Of a DNA stretch of 64,000 bases, positions 9,177 to 19,160 are shown one piece after another. The position numbers were made by a program, and so were the translations under genes. Position 1 is the stretch's first letter, and each line of letters starts with the position of its first letter. Under the pieces are notes generated by a model. The model was not told the DNA's origin and did not search any database. It saw only the letters and a list, made by a program, of their open reading frames with translations. The DNA is from Arenibacter sp. F20364 (GTDB lineage Bacteria > Bacteroidota > Bacteroidia > Flavobacteriales > Flavobacteriaceae): positions 1-64,000 of the forward strand of contig NZ_JALKBD010000007.1 of NCBI RefSeq assembly GCF_023015905.1, given 5' to 3'.

Positions 9177-9941
9177 TTGAAGAAATTATTTAAATATATC
9201 CTAAATACCATCCCGAGGCCTATCCTAATAAAACTAAGTTATTTGGTGCGGCCGCTTATGGCTTTGGGCATGCGCGGAAATCGTTACACCGATCCCATAG
9301 ACGGTAAGAAATTTAAAAGTTTTCTCCCATACGGCTATGAACATTCTAGGGAAAATGTATTATCCCCCTCTACCCTATCTTTGGAACGGCACCGACTTTT
9401 GTGGCTTTATTTAAATAATGAGACCAATTTTTTTACGGACAAACTTAAGGTATTGCATTTTGCTCCTGAACAAGCCTTCTACAAAAGGTTTAGAAATTTA
9501 GAAAATATATCCTATACCACTACCGATCTAAATTCGCCCCTGGCAGATGTGAAGGCGGATATATGTAACCTGCCCTTCACTGACAATTCCTTCGACGTCA
9601 TATTATGCAACCACGTTCTAGAACATATTCCCGATGACACCAAAGCTATGGAAGAATTATATCGGGTTCTAAAACCTGGGGGATGGGGAGTTTTTCAAAT
9701 ACCTCAAGACCTTAACAGGGCCGACACCTACGAGGACAATAGTATTACGGATAAAAAGGAAAGGGCAAAAATATTTGGACAGTACGACCATGTCCGTATT
9801 TATGGAAGGGATTATTTTGATAAACTTAGAGCTATAGGCTTTAAGGTAGAGGAAGTAGATTATTCCAAAAGGCTCTCTTCTGCGGAAGTGGATAATTATC
9901 GTTTGGCCAAAGGAGAAATCATCCCCTTGGTGTCCAAATAA
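9177..9941 (+). CDS. Class I SAM-dependent methyltransferase
   Basis: 254 residues from a TTG start (MKKLFKYILNTIPRP); the next in-frame ATG lies about 27 codons in, inside conserved-looking sequence. The Rossmann core begins near residue 95. VLHFAPE takes the place of the usual Gly-rich motif I. ADICNLPFTDNSFDVILCNHVLEHIPDD and ELYRVLKPGGWGVFQ give motifs II-IV. The N-terminal 45 residues are basic and hydrophobic and could touch the membrane. Substrate unknown; glycan or lipid methylation is possible. Its stop directly abuts the convergent apbE stop with no spacer. Confidence 0.8.
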   Translation: MKKLFKYILNTIPRPILIKLSYLVRPLMALGMRGNRYTDPIDGKKFKSFLPYGYEHSRENVLSPSTLSLERHRLLWLYLNNETNFFTDKLKVLHFAPEQAFYKRFRNLENISYTTTDLNSPLADVKADICNLPFTDNSFDVILCNHVLEHIPDDTKAMEELYRVLKPGGWGVFQIPQDLNRADTYEDNSITDKKERAKIFGQYDHVRIYGRDYFDKLRAIGFKVEEVDYSKRLSSAEVDNYRLAKGEIIPLVSK

Positions 9942-10946
9942 TTACTCCCGGACATTCTCCTTAAATCCATTGGTCATATATTCCAAAACATTTCCCTCCG
10001 GATCCAAATAAATAATATAGCCTTCCAATTCTTTATGCTGGGCCAAAATTGCTTTGGATTTCTCTAGATCCATGGCCATAAAAGAAGTTGCAAATGCGTC
10101 TGCAGTGGCACAGTCATTGGCCATAACACTGACCGCCAAGATATTGGAATTCTTGGTATAGCCTGTTTTAGGGTCAATGGTATGAACGTACTTGGCACCG
10201 GTTTCCGGATCAATTTTAAATTTTCTATAATTGCCGGAGGAAGCCATGGCAGCGTCCTTCATATACAAGGTCCTCTTGTAAGTTCTGCTTTCTTCCATCA
10301 TAGGGTCATCAATAGCCACTACCCATCTCTTCTCCTTGATCCTATTTTCCCCTTGTGCGACCAACTCCCCTCCTACTTCGATTAAAAAATCGGTCAAACC
10401 TTTATTCTTCAACAAAACGGCCAAACGGTCTACCGCATATCCTTTTGCTATGGCATTAAAATCAAAATAGATCGCAGGATTCTCCTTTTTGATTTCACCA
10501 TTAGCCTTAATGCTCACCTTGTTAAACCCTACATAATCCAAAAGGCTATCCACCTTCATACTATCCATTTGTAACTCAGTTCCCGGACCAAAGCCCCAGG
10601 CATTCACCAATACACCAACGGTGGGGTCAAAATAGCCATCAGTGACATCAAAAACTCTACCCGAAAGTTCAAAAACCTCCCTAAACATTTGGTCCACAAC
10701 AATGGTAGAATCCCCTCTATTAATTCTTGAAATATCGGAAGTAGGTATATAAGTGGACATAGATTGATTTAACACTTGAAAAAGGGAATCGATTTCCCTT
10801 TCAAAATTCAATTCCGACGTAGCCAAATAAGTAATGTTATAGGAAGTTCCCAAGGCTGACCCAGAACTTATATTCTTTACCCATTTGGACTCACTATTCC
10901 TACATCCTGCGAAAATCAGGATCAAACAAATCACCACTAAACGCAT
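9942..10946 (-). CDS. apbE: FAD:protein FMN transferase (ApbE), lipoprotein
   Basis: 334 residues. It moves FMN from FAD onto Thr of target proteins, here most likely NqrB and NqrC, whose genes lie just upstream. Motifs: STYIPTSDISRINRG, DVTDGYFDPTVGVLVNAWGFG, FDFNAIAKGYAVD, FLIEVGGELVAQG, and the C-terminal HTIDPKTGYTKNS and DCATADAFATSFMA. I chose the ATG at 10946 because it gives a clean lipoprotein signal (MRLVVICLILIFAGC) and starts 4 bases after the preceding gene. Longer in-frame starts at 10973 and 11048 would overlap that gene. Expected at the periplasmic side of the inner membrane. Confidence 0.93.
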   Translation of the reverse strand: MRLVVICLILIFAGCRNSESKWVKNISSGSALGTSYNITYLATSELNFEREIDSLFQVLNQSMSTYIPTSDISRINRGDSTIVVDQMFREVFELSGRVFDVTDGYFDPTVGVLVNAWGFGPGTELQMDSMKVDSLLDYVGFNKVSIKANGEIKKENPAIYFDFNAIAKGYAVDRLAVLLKNKGLTDFLIEVGGELVAQGENRIKEKRWVVAIDDPMMEESRTYKRTLYMKDAAMASSGNYRKFKIDPETGAKYVHTIDPKTGYTKNSNILAVSVMANDCATADAFATSFMAMDLEKSKAILAQHKELEGYIIYLDPEGNVLEYMTNGFKENVRE

Positions 10947-10950
10947 GCCA

Positions 10951-11310
10951 CTATATTTTAATAAGTCCGTCATATTCCAATATATAAGCTTCATTAAGAT
11001 AAACTGGCAGATTCCTATCCTCTGCATTGTAGAGACCAACACCGGCATAATAGGCCTCTCCGTTTTGGGTCAGGGCATGATCCTTAATTTTCTCCATCAA
11101 AGTTTTGTCGTATTCTCTTGGATCTTGGGGATGCAATACACTCCGGACCACGATAAAAAATAATTTTTTATCCTTAAGACAGACAAATTGAGGGTTCCTT
11201 TTCGGTTTGCTATTAACCCCCATAAACTCGAACCCCTCGGCCTCCAATTGTTTTCCAACAATATTCATCGCCAGATTATGCAATTCCTGTTCCGTTAAAG
11301 GTTTACCCAT
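10951..11310 (-). CDS. Small conserved protein of the NQR locus
   Basis: 119 residues, soluble, starting MGKPLTEQELHNLAMNIVGK and ending in YLNEAYILEYDGLIKI. No Cys, no TM segment and no flavin or iron-sulfur motif. In flavobacterial genomes a protein like this between nqrF and apbE is often labelled as an NQR subunit F relative, but nothing here resembles NqrF; the label seems to come from position. It ends 4 bases before apbE, so the two are one unit, probably helping NQR assembly or flavin loading (inference). Confidence 0.6.
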   Translation of the reverse strand: MGKPLTEQELHNLAMNIVGKQLEAEGFEFMGVNSKPKRNPQFVCLKDKKLFFIVVRSVLHPQDPREYDKTLMEKIKDHALTQNGEAYYAGVGLYNAEDRNLPVYLNEAYILEYDGLIKI

Positions 11311-11368
11311 TATCTAAAATTTAAAGACCTATGCCAAACTGAAATAGGGGCATTTTCATAAAACTATT

Positions 11369-11409
11369 AAAAAAAAAGACCTGTCAAGTTTTGAAAACCT
11401 GACAGGTCT
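11369..11409 (-). terminator. Intrinsic terminator after nqrF
   Basis: Stem AGACCTGTCA (11377-11386) pairs with TGACAGGTCT (11400-11409). On the minus strand the hairpin is followed by a run of T (A run at 11369-11376 on plus). It lies between nqrF and the small gene/apbE pair, so those two depend on read-through or their own promoter. Confidence 0.85.
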
Positions 11410-11452
11410 ATAATTAGACCATCAAGGTCTTGGAAATCTTAAAGATTATATA

Positions 11453-12760
11453 CTAACCTCCAAAATCGTCAAATCTAATATGCTCATCCGGGATACCAAA
11501 ATCTTCTCCCATTTTTTGAACGGCCTTGTTCATCAATGGCGGTCCACAGAAATATAGTTCTATATCCTCAGGAGATTCGTGATGGTTCAAATAGTTCTCA
11601 ATTACACAATTGTGTATAAATCCTACGAAACCGTCACCTGGCGCATCAATATTCTCCTTTACTTTCCAGTTATCCTCTGGTAAAGGTTCGGATAATGCCA
11701 AATAGAATTTAAAGTTTGGAAATTCCTTTTCAAGTCTGTAAAAATGTTCCAAATAAAACAATTCACGTTTAGACCTACCTCCATACCAATAGGTAACTTT
11801 TCTGTTCGTCTTTAAAGTGTTGAACAAGTGATATAAATGTGAACGCATCGGAGCCATTCCGGCACCACCACCTACATACAACATTTCAGAATCCGATTCG
11901 TTAATAAAGAACTCACCGTAAGGTCCAGAAATGGTAACAGGATCTCCTTTTTTCAAATTGAAAATATAGGAAGATGCAATTCCAGGATTAACATCCATCC
12001 AACCATTTTTGGCCCTATCCCAGGGTGGAGTGGCTATACGAACGTTCAACATAATTTCCCTTCCTTCAGCAGGATAGGAAGCCATAGAGTAAGCTCTTTC
12101 CACAGTTTCAGGGTTTTTCATAACCAAGGGCCACAGGTTGAATTTATCCCATTCTGCCTGAAACTTATCAGGGGTTTCGTGCTCTTCAGGATGCGCGGTG
12201 ATATCCATTTCTGAGAATTTCACCTCACATGGAGGAATCTCGATCTGAATATACCCACCGGCCTTATACCCCATATCTTCAGGAATTTCAACTACAAATT
12301 CCTTAATAAATGAAGCCACGTTGTAATTACGTACAACAGTTCCCTGCCATTTTTTAATACCGAATACTTCCTCAGGAATGGTAATTTCCATATCCTGCTT
12401 CACCTTTACCTGGCAAGCCAAACGAGCTCCATGGTTCAATTCCTTTTTGGAAAAATGTGGTGTTTCTGTTGGAAGGGCTTCCCCTCCACCTGACAGCACA
12501 TGACATTCACACTGAATACAGGTGCCACCACCTCCACAGGCAGAAGGAAGAAATATTTTCTGGTTTCCCAAAGTGGACAATAAAGACCCCCCTGAACCTA
12601 CTTCAATTTTCTTTTCACCATTGATAGTTATGGTTACCGGCCCTGATGGGGATAATTTTTCCTTGGTAAACAGTAATAGTGCCACCAACAATAACAGTAG
12701 TATTAAAAAAGCAACTACCGTTATCAGTATTGTTCCAATTGTACTTGTAGCTAAGATCAT
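11453..12760 (-). CDS. nqrF: Na+-translocating NADH:quinone reductase subunit F
   Basis: 435 residues. NADH enters the complex here. One N-terminal TM helix (residues about 5-30) anchors a 2Fe-2S ferredoxin domain ([10 protein letters not shown] plus a later LACQV Cys), then an FAD/NAD(H) reductase domain with RAYSMASYP (FAD), [15 protein letters not shown] (NAD) and the C-terminal [13 protein letters not shown] and FDDFGG. The usual VCIG-like segment reads TCIQCECHV, with one additional Cys. It is the last gene of nqrABCDEF, two bases after nqrE, and is followed by a terminator. Confidence 0.97.
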   Translation of the reverse strand: MILATSTIGTILITVVAFLILLLLLVALLLFTKEKLSPSGPVTITINGEKKIEVGSGGSLLSTLGNQKIFLPSACGGGGTCIQCECHVLSGGGEALPTETPHFSKKELNHGARLACQVKVKQDMEITIPEEVFGIKKWQGTVVRNYNVASFIKEFVVEIPEDMGYKAGGYIQIEIPPCEVKFSEMDITAHPEEHETPDKFQAEWDKFNLWPLVMKNPETVERAYSMASYPAEGREIMLNVRIATPPWDRAKNGWMDVNPGIASSYIFNLKKGDPVTISGPYGEFFINESDSEMLYVGGGAGMAPMRSHLYHLFNTLKTNRKVTYWYGGRSKRELFYLEHFYRLEKEFPNFKFYLALSEPLPEDNWKVKENIDAPGDGFVGFIHNCVIENYLNHHESPEDIELYFCGPPLMNKAVQKMGEDFGIPDEHIRFDDFGG

Positions 12761-12762
12761 CT

Positions 12763-13500
12763 TTACTCGTTTATTATAGCGTTGTTATAAGAAACCGTAT
12801 TTTCTTTGGTCTCCTCAATTATTTTATCTTCCTCTACTTTTTGGGCCGTATTCTGCTCTACTTCCTTTGGAGCTTCATCACCGCCTGTCAACATACCGCC
12901 AAAACTCATAAAGCCAATAGCCATCAGTCCAGTAATTATAAAAGTTATTCCAAGGCCCCTTAGTGGTGGTGGAACATTGGAGTATCTAATTTTCTCACGT
13001 ATGGCAGCAATGGCCAAAATAGCCAAAAACCATCCTATTCCGGAACTAAGTCCATAATTAAAGGCCAATCCAAGTGTTTGGATATCTCTCGACTGCATAA
13101 ATAATGAACCTCCCAAGATGGCACAGTTAACAGCAATCAGTGGTAAAAATATTCCTAGCGAATTATAAAGTGCAGGAGAAAATTTCTCTACAACGATCTC
13201 TACCAATTGCACCATAGTTGCTATGGTAGCTATAAAGAGGATAAAGGATAAAAAGCTTAGGTTATAATCAGCATATTCAGGTCCTAACCAAGCCAAAGCC
13301 CCATCCCTTAAAAGATATTGATCCAACAACCAGTTTAAGGGTACCGTTACCGCCAGTACAAATATCACAGCGGCTCCAAGACCAACTGCGGTAGTCACCT
13401 TTTTAGAAACGGCAAGGTAAGAACACATTCCTAAGAACGTGGCAAATACCATATTATCTATAAATATGGATTTAAAAAATAATTCTACATGTTCTAACAT
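12763..13500 (-). CDS. nqrE: Na+-NQR subunit E, with a C-terminal extension
   Basis: 245 residues; the family is normally about 200. Six TM helices fill residues 1-200, including [13 protein letters not shown] (a conserved Cys of the NqrD/E cofactor site) and the mirrored [11 protein letters not shown]. After about residue 198 an extra 45-residue tail begins with [11 protein letters not shown] and becomes strongly acidic and Lys/Glu-rich, ending NNAIINE. The tail is absent from Vibrio-type NqrE. Co-transcribed with nqrD (24-base gap) and nqrF. Confidence 0.96.
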   Translation of the reverse strand: MLEHVELFFKSIFIDNMVFATFLGMCSYLAVSKKVTTAVGLGAAVIFVLAVTVPLNWLLDQYLLRDGALAWLGPEYADYNLSFLSFILFIATIATMVQLVEIVVEKFSPALYNSLGIFLPLIAVNCAILGGSLFMQSRDIQTLGLAFNYGLSSGIGWFLAILAIAAIREKIRYSNVPPPLRGLGITFIITGLMAIGFMSFGGMLTGGDEAPKEVEQNTAQKVEEDKIIEETKENTVSYNNAIINE

Positions 13501-13524
13501 AACATTCTATTCTTATGATGACTA

Positions 13525-14172
13525 CTAGTTTTCCTCTATTAAAGCTTTGTTGCGTGAACGTTGCACCCATATAATGAGGCCAACAACGATCAGAGCCATT
13601 GGGGACAATAACATAAATCCGTTGTTCTCATAACCCGTTGCATATAAACCTGTTTTTTCTATGGGATCTCCCAACACCTTAAAACCAAGTAAGGTACCAG
13701 AACCCAAAAGTTCCCTAAAGAACCCAATTATAACAAGTATAAGCCCGTAACCCGCTGCATTACCAATACCGTCCAAGAAGGACCTCCAAGGTCCGTTGGC
13801 CAAGGCAAAGGCCTCAAAACGTCCCATAATGATACAGTTGGTTATGATAAGACCCACGAAAACAGAAAGCGTTTTGCTCAGTTCATAGGCAAAGGCTTTT
13901 AAAACCTGATCTACCATGATCACCAGGGCGGCCACAACTACCAATTGTACAATAATTCTAATTTTGGAAGGGATAATGTTTCGCATTAAGGAAATAACAA
14001 CATTTCCTATACCCAATACAAATACAACCGATAAGGCCATTACAATGGATGCCTTTAGCTCTGCTGTAATTGCCAATGCCGAACAAATACCCAAAACCTG
14101 GATGGTAATCGGGTTGTTATCCGCTAAGGGGTCTAATATTAGACTCGTATCTTTTTTTGAAAGTAGTGCCAT
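13525..14172 (-). CDS. nqrD: Na+-NQR subunit D
   Basis: 215 residues, six TM helices, usual length. Paired with NqrE it forms the inverted-repeat membrane core that holds an intramembrane Fe or 2Fe-2S centre. The two conserved Cys segments are visible: QVLGICSALAITAELK and ITNCIIMGRFEAFA. It starts 3 bases after nqrC ends and belongs to the same operon. Confidence 0.97.
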   Translation of the reverse strand: MALLSKKDTSLILDPLADNNPITIQVLGICSALAITAELKASIVMALSVVFVLGIGNVVISLMRNIIPSKIRIIVQLVVVAALVIMVDQVLKAFAYELSKTLSVFVGLIITNCIIMGRFEAFALANGPWRSFLDGIGNAAGYGLILVIIGFFRELLGSGTLLGFKVLGDPIEKTGLYATGYENNGFMLLSPMALIVVGLIIWVQRSRNKALIEEN

Positions 14173-14175
14173 AGT

Positions 14176-14928
14176 TTAATTTTTAGCTCTTATTGATTCC
14201 AAGTAGGACTTATATAGGTTTACGCTTTCTTTGATCATTGCGGACAGGCCGTTACCAGTAATGGTTGCTCCTGCCAATGCGTCAACTTCATTATCGTCCT
14301 TAATTTCGTTGGTAGGATCGTTATTTCCCTTGGCCACTGCGATACCGGCATATTCCGTACCATCTAAAATGGATTCTCCAGTAAAATCGTCCATGAAGTA
14401 ACGTTGCTTTATATTGGCTCCCAAACCAGGGGTTTCTCCTTTATGATCAAAATACACACCTTGTACCACCAAATTATTATCCAAGGCTACGAAGCCCCAA
14501 ATAGCATCCCAAAGACCTTTGCCCCTCATAGGAATGATATAATATTTTGACCCATCCTTTTCACCGATAAAAAGAGGCAACTTTCTAGTTTTGCCAGCTT
14601 TGGCCACAGTTTCCTGTTTCTTTAGATCGATAAGGTATGCGTTGTCGTCCTTTGTAATCTGATCTCCTTCAATTACTAGTTGCTCCGTGATATATTTTTG
14701 AAATTCACCTGCAACCCGATCCGTAGAAACGAAATTGACACTTCCTTCATCTTCATTTTCGTTTACGCCCATGGCATAAAGAATATTCTGTTGTTTTTCC
14801 AGTCTTTCGTTCTCCTTAATCTTTTCACTTAAGGAGGAGGCAAAAAATGCCAAAAGAGACCCTACAATGACCACCATAACGGCGGCGAAAATAACGGTGT
14901 AACTATTTTTATCTGTGTTAACTGCCAT
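14176..14928 (-). CDS. nqrC: Na+-NQR subunit C (covalent FMN)
   Basis: 250 residues. One N-terminal TM helix (about residues 11-30), then a periplasmic FMN-binding domain. The flavinylation motif is DALAGATITGNG near residue 225, where Thr receives FMN from ApbE. GVYFDHKGETPGLGANI is also typical. The reaction partner apbE is 3 kb downstream on the same strand. The operon spacing is 2-3 bases on either side. Confidence 0.97.
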   Translation of the reverse strand: MAVNTDKNSYTVIFAAVMVVIVGSLLAFFASSLSEKIKENERLEKQQNILYAMGVNENEDEGSVNFVSTDRVAGEFQKYITEQLVIEGDQITKDDNAYLIDLKKQETVAKAGKTRKLPLFIGEKDGSKYYIIPMRGKGLWDAIWGFVALDNNLVVQGVYFDHKGETPGLGANIKQRYFMDDFTGESILDGTEYAGIAVAKGNNDPTNEIKDDNEVDALAGATITGNGLSAMIKESVNLYKSYLESIRAKN

Positions 14929-14930
14929 GA

Positions 14931-16199
14931 TTATACTGTTTCTGCTTTTAATTCCTGTGCTTTTCCTTCTCCATCCCCAGGCAAAATAGTAGCGTTTTTA
15001 GCACGCTTCATTCTTCTATTTACATTACCCCTAATCACATAATGATCAATTGTTGGAGCAAAAACGTTCATCAACAAAATAGCCAAGAACACGCCTTCAG
15101 GATATGCAGGGTTGAACACTCTTATCAATACTGAAATAAACCCTATAAAGAATCCGTAAATCCATTTACCCCTATTGGTCTGGGCTCCAGTAACCGGATC
15201 GGTAGCCATATACACAATACCAAAGGCCAAACCACCTACGATCAAATGTTGCCAAAAGTCAAAACTCATTAATCCGTAGAATTTACTAGTTTCCGTTATC
15301 CAACCGGCATCAACTACCCCGTTAAAGATAACTCCCATGACCAAAGCCCCCAATACGGCGCTCACCATGATCCTCCAACTGGCAATCTTACTATAAATCA
15401 AGAAAAGTCCGCCCAGCAATATTAATATTGTAGAAGTTTCTCCAACAGATCCAGGAATAAAGCCAAAAAACATGTCTGACACAGAGTAAGTCATTTCCGC
15501 CGCCTTATTTTGGGCCAAATAACCCAAAATGGTTTCTCCAGAGATAGCGTCCGGACCACCGGCCAAGTCAACCGCTTGGTGCACCCAAACCTTATCCCCA
15601 CTCATCCAGGTAGGATAGGCAAAGAATAAAAACGCCCTTATGGTAAGTGCGGGATTCAAAATATTCATTCCGGTACCTCCAAAAACTTCCTTGCCAATGA
15701 CAACCCCAAAGATAACGGCAACAGCCAACATCCACAATGGGGTATCAATTGGGACTATCAAGGGAACCAACATACCGGTAACCAAATAACCTTCCTCAAC
15801 CTCATGTCCCTTTATTACAGCAAATAAAAATTCCACTGCAAGTCCAACCGCATAAGAAACGATTACCAACGGCAGCACGGTCCATGCTCCCATGATAAAG
15901 TTTTCCCAAGTTAGAAAGTTCCCAAAAAGAGAAGCTTGCCTAACAGCCCCATTGGCCGCATCTACAGCTGCATAGTGCTGATAACCAGCATTGAAAATCC
16001 CAAAAATAAGCACAGGCACCAAAGCCATGATCACTGTATTCATCGTACGTTTTAAATCATCCACTGCACGTACATGGGAACCAGAATGAGTTGTCTCGTT
16101 AGGAGCATACAAAAAAGTATGGATTGCATTGAATGCAGGGGCCATTTTCTTGCCCTTGTACTTCTCCTTTAAATTATGTAAATTATTTTTTAAGCTCAT
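14931..16199 (-). CDS. nqrB: Na+-NQR subunit B (covalent FMN, riboflavin, quinone site)
   Basis: 422 residues with about ten TM helices. The FMN-accepting Thr lies in GSVGETSTILIL. The N-terminal cytoplasmic part HTFLYAPNETTHSGSHVRAVDDLK and the loops GKEVFGGTGMNILNP and MATDPVTGAQTNRGKW are characteristic. It forms the Na+ channel with NqrD/E and binds ubiquinone or menaquinone. Operon member, 3 bases after nqrA. Confidence 0.97.
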   Translation of the reverse strand: MSLKNNLHNLKEKYKGKKMAPAFNAIHTFLYAPNETTHSGSHVRAVDDLKRTMNTVIMALVPVLIFGIFNAGYQHYAAVDAANGAVRQASLFGNFLTWENFIMGAWTVLPLVIVSYAVGLAVEFLFAVIKGHEVEEGYLVTGMLVPLIVPIDTPLWMLAVAVIFGVVIGKEVFGGTGMNILNPALTIRAFLFFAYPTWMSGDKVWVHQAVDLAGGPDAISGETILGYLAQNKAAEMTYSVSDMFFGFIPGSVGETSTILILLGGLFLIYSKIASWRIMVSAVLGALVMGVIFNGVVDAGWITETSKFYGLMSFDFWQHLIVGGLAFGIVYMATDPVTGAQTNRGKWIYGFFIGFISVLIRVFNPAYPEGVFLAILLMNVFAPTIDHYVIRGNVNRRMKRAKNATILPGDGEGKAQELKAETV

Positions 16200-16202
16200 C
16201 TT

Positions 16203-17555
16203 TTATCCTATTTCTTTATATAATAAATCCAACCCTTCCCTAATAATTTGTTGATGGGGCTGTTTAGAGATGCAAATAAATTCAGTAAGTGAGAAATCTT
16301 CCGGAGCAACTTCATACAGCCCCAACTGTTCCATTTCATCCAAGTCCTTCACCATACAAGCTTTAAGAAGCTGTAAGGGATAGATGTCCATTGGAAAAAC
16401 CTCTTCATACAATCCAGTAACTACAAATGCCCTATGTTCGCCATTCGTATTGGTATCCAAATCGTATTTCTTTTTGGGCTGCAACCATGAGAAGGTCAAT
16501 GCCCTTGTAGAGGAAATTTTATTAAAAACCGGCTTGTTCCATCCAAAAAACTCATAATCATCACCTTCGGGAATAGCGGTTACGGTATTGTTATAAAACC
16601 CTAAATATCCGTCCGGCTTGGTCTTGGTTCCAGTTAGAACATCTCCATTGATCAACCTAAAATTCTCTGTATTAACACCACTGGCATATAAAAAGGTAGC
16701 TATTTCAGAACCAATTTTGGTAGTGTAATATTTTGGAGCCTTTACGCTGGATCCGACCAGAGCCACGACCCTTTCGGCGTTAAACCTTCCTGAAAGCAAT
16801 AGCTCCCCTATAATAACAAGGTCCTGAGGAGTAATTGTCCAAACTACTTCGCCCTTATTAATGGGATCTATTTTATTTATCTGGGTACCTACCAGACCAG
16901 CAGGATGTGGACCGGATACATTATGTATTTCAATACCTTCCATATTTGAAAAAATAGACTGCCCACCTTTACCTACTGAAACATGCACCTTACCGGGAGT
17001 TAATTTCCCCAAGGCTGTCAATGCAGCCTGCACTTCCTTTTCCTTACCCTTTAAAGCATAATCCAAATCGGCCGCCATAGGACTGGTAACATAAGCGGAG
17101 ATGAATATCGCTTTTGGGGTTGCGCTTGGATTGGCAATAATATCATAAGGTCTTTGCTTAATAAAAGGCCAACACCCAGATTTCAATAGCAATGATTTAA
17201 CCTCCTCAGCCTTAGCGCTTTCAGGAGACAAAGGTGCGTGCGACACAAATTCCTGGCTTTTATCGGCCAGTATTTTCAAGGTTAAAATTTTTCTTCTTGC
17301 TCCTCTCACTACCTCTATCAGTTCCCCGCTTACTGGGGAAACAAAAAGCATATCCTCCACATTTTTATTGTAAAAAAGTGGTTCTCCCGCCTTTACTTCG
17401 GCGCCCTGCTTAACTAATAATTTAGGTGTAATTCCGTGAAAATCCTGAAGATTAATCGCATAAACATTACTTAAAACAGCTTTGGAAGTGGTCTTTTCCG
17501 CATCACCAATAAGATTAATGTTCAAGCCTTTTTTAATTCGGATGTCTTTAGACAT
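16203..17555 (-). CDS. nqrA: Na+-NQR subunit A
   Basis: 450 residues, usual length. A cytoplasmic subunit without TM segments and first in the operon. It begins MSKDIRIKKGLNINLIGDAE, then GITPKLLVKQGAEVKAGEPLFYNK (a biotinyl-lipoyl-like fold) and SGPHPAGLVGTQI and VWTITPQDLVIIGELL. The six subunits make a redox-driven Na+ pump in the inner membrane, the usual entry of NADH electrons in marine flavobacteria. Confidence 0.97.
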   Translation of the reverse strand: MSKDIRIKKGLNINLIGDAEKTTSKAVLSNVYAINLQDFHGITPKLLVKQGAEVKAGEPLFYNKNVEDMLFVSPVSGELIEVVRGARRKILTLKILADKSQEFVSHAPLSPESAKAEEVKSLLLKSGCWPFIKQRPYDIIANPSATPKAIFISAYVTSPMAADLDYALKGKEKEVQAALTALGKLTPGKVHVSVGKGGQSIFSNMEGIEIHNVSGPHPAGLVGTQINKIDPINKGEVVWTITPQDLVIIGELLLSGRFNAERVVALVGSSVKAPKYYTTKIGSEIATFLYASGVNTENFRLINGDVLTGTKTKPDGYLGFYNNTVTAIPEGDDYEFFGWNKPVFNKISSTRALTFSWLQPKKKYDLDTNTNGEHRAFVVTGLYEEVFPMDIYPLQLLKACMVKDLDEMEQLGLYEVAPEDFSLTEFICISKQPHQQIIREGLDLLYKEIG

Positions 17556-17588
17556 ATTTAGTAGACCTTAGGTTATCAAAATTTCGAG

Positions 17589-17596
17589 CAAATTTA
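17589..17596 (-). promoter_or_regulatory. Candidate -7 promoter box of the nqr operon
   Basis: On the minus strand TAAATTTG fits TAnnTTTG and lies about 33 bases before the nqrA ATG. No clear -33 partner. The 149-base gap also serves the divergent plug-protein gene. Confidence 0.4.
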
Positions 17597-17704
17597 ATAC
17601 TTAATAAAAAGTTTTCATAATTATTACTTATAAATTTAGAGATTAAACCTGGCTAATCTATTTAGGCTTGCTTTTTGCTTACCTTTACGTGAAAATAACA
17701 CCAA

Positions 17705-18949
17705 ATGAGATTGAATCTTTTTGCGCTTTTACTGTTCCTTACCAACAATTTTGCTTTTGCTCAGGTGCAGGTGGAAATTAACCCTCCAACAAACATCAAA
17801 ACCATTGTATTTAAAGGTGGTACCGACGACCAATTTCCTGTCGTAAATTTGGGCGACCCGATTTATCTAGAGTTCGACGACCTTCTTGCCAATGAACAGG
17901 ATTACTATTATAAGATTGTACATTGCGATTACGATTGGACGCCGTCTTCCCTTTTAAAATCTCAATATTTAAATGGAATGGACAACGAGCGGATAGTAAA
18001 TTACGAAAATAGCTACTCCACATTGCAGTCCTATTCCAATTACAAGCTTACCATACCCAATGATAACACAGCATTAAAAGTTAGTGGTAATTACGTTTTG
18101 GAAATTTACAATAGTTATAATGAGCTTCAATTTTCTAGAAGATTTGTAGTATATCTAGACCAGGTAACTGTTGGTGGCGTTGTTAAACGTTCAAGGGATT
18201 TCAAGTATTTAAATGAAAAACAGGTTGTACAGTTTACCATCAATGCCAATCAAATAAAATTGGTGAACCCCAAGAAGGAGGTAAAAGTCGCCATAATTCA
18301 AAACAACCTTTGGCCCACCACGATTACCAATATAAGCCCTCAATTTATACTTGGGACGGAACTGGTATATAAATATGACCAAGAAACCAGTTTTTTTGGC
18401 GGAAATGAATATTTTAATTTCGATACCAAAGATTTAAGAGCGCCCAGTTCTTCCATTTCCCGAATAGAACTTACAAATCTTTACAACCATTATCTATTTT
18501 CGGATTATTACAGGTACGACCGGCCCTACACCTACTATCCTGACGTTAATGGAGATTTTGTAGTCAGGACCTTACAGGGAGACGACAGCTCCAGGGAGTC
18601 TGAATACAGCTACATTCATTTTACCCTACCCTACACCGGATTAATTGGTCTGAACGATGTATATGTATTTGGAAAATACAATAATTACGCCCTCGAGGAA
18701 GAAAATAAAATGACCTATAATGAGGAAACCGGCAATATGGAGGCGGTTATAAAAATGAAACAGGGATTTTACAACTACAAATACGTAATGAAAAACGAGG
18801 AAGGTGATATTGATATGAACACTATATCTGGAAATTTTCACTTTACTGAAAATAACTACCTCATCCTGGTCTATTATAGAAATTTTGGCGATATATACGA
18901 CAGCGTTATTGGAGTAGGCTCTGCAAATTCCCGTTCCATAACCAATTAA
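17705..18949 (+). CDS. Type IX secretion system plug protein (DUF5103)
   Basis: 414 residues. Signal peptide ends near residue 19 (NFAFAQ). The opening VEINPPTNIKTIVFKGG, then DQFPVVNLGDPIYLEFDDL, YYYKIVHCDYDW and the later YNYKYVM segment match the family that closes the periplasmic side of the SprA translocon. Length is normal. Expected in the periplasm or inner face of the outer membrane. It reads divergently from nqrA and appears monocistronic. It fits the T9SS cargo at 2418-3587. Confidence 0.88.
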   Translation: MRLNLFALLLFLTNNFAFAQVQVEINPPTNIKTIVFKGGTDDQFPVVNLGDPIYLEFDDLLANEQDYYYKIVHCDYDWTPSSLLKSQYLNGMDNERIVNYENSYSTLQSYSNYKLTIPNDNTALKVSGNYVLEIYNSYNELQFSRRFVVYLDQVTVGGVVKRSRDFKYLNEKQVVQFTINANQIKLVNPKKEVKVAIIQNNLWPTTITNISPQFILGTELVYKYDQETSFFGGNEYFNFDTKDLRAPSSSISRIELTNLYNHYLFSDYYRYDRPYTYYPDVNGDFVVRTLQGDDSSRESEYSYIHFTLPYTGLIGLNDVYVFGKYNNYALEEENKMTYNEETGNMEAVIKMKQGFYNYKYVMKNEEGDIDMNTISGNFHFTENNYLILVYYRNFGDIYDSVIGVGSANSRSITN

Positions 18950-19160
18950 CAATATTTTTGAATAGGCTTTTTCAATACGGCATTTGTCCAAGTGGCCTTA
19001 AGACACTAACGATATATAGGCCTATAAAAACGACAGCAACAAATTAAGAAGCCCCAGACAAGATATTAACAGTAGCTTAAACGTGTAAACAAAAAGTCTT
19101 GTTATATTGCACCACAATAATTACCGGAATTACAACACATTCCACAACGCATAATTAATT

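Noticed and set aside
10947-11048. Longer ApbE start
   Set aside because: It overlaps the small upstream gene and places 34 residues before an otherwise perfect lipoprotein signal.
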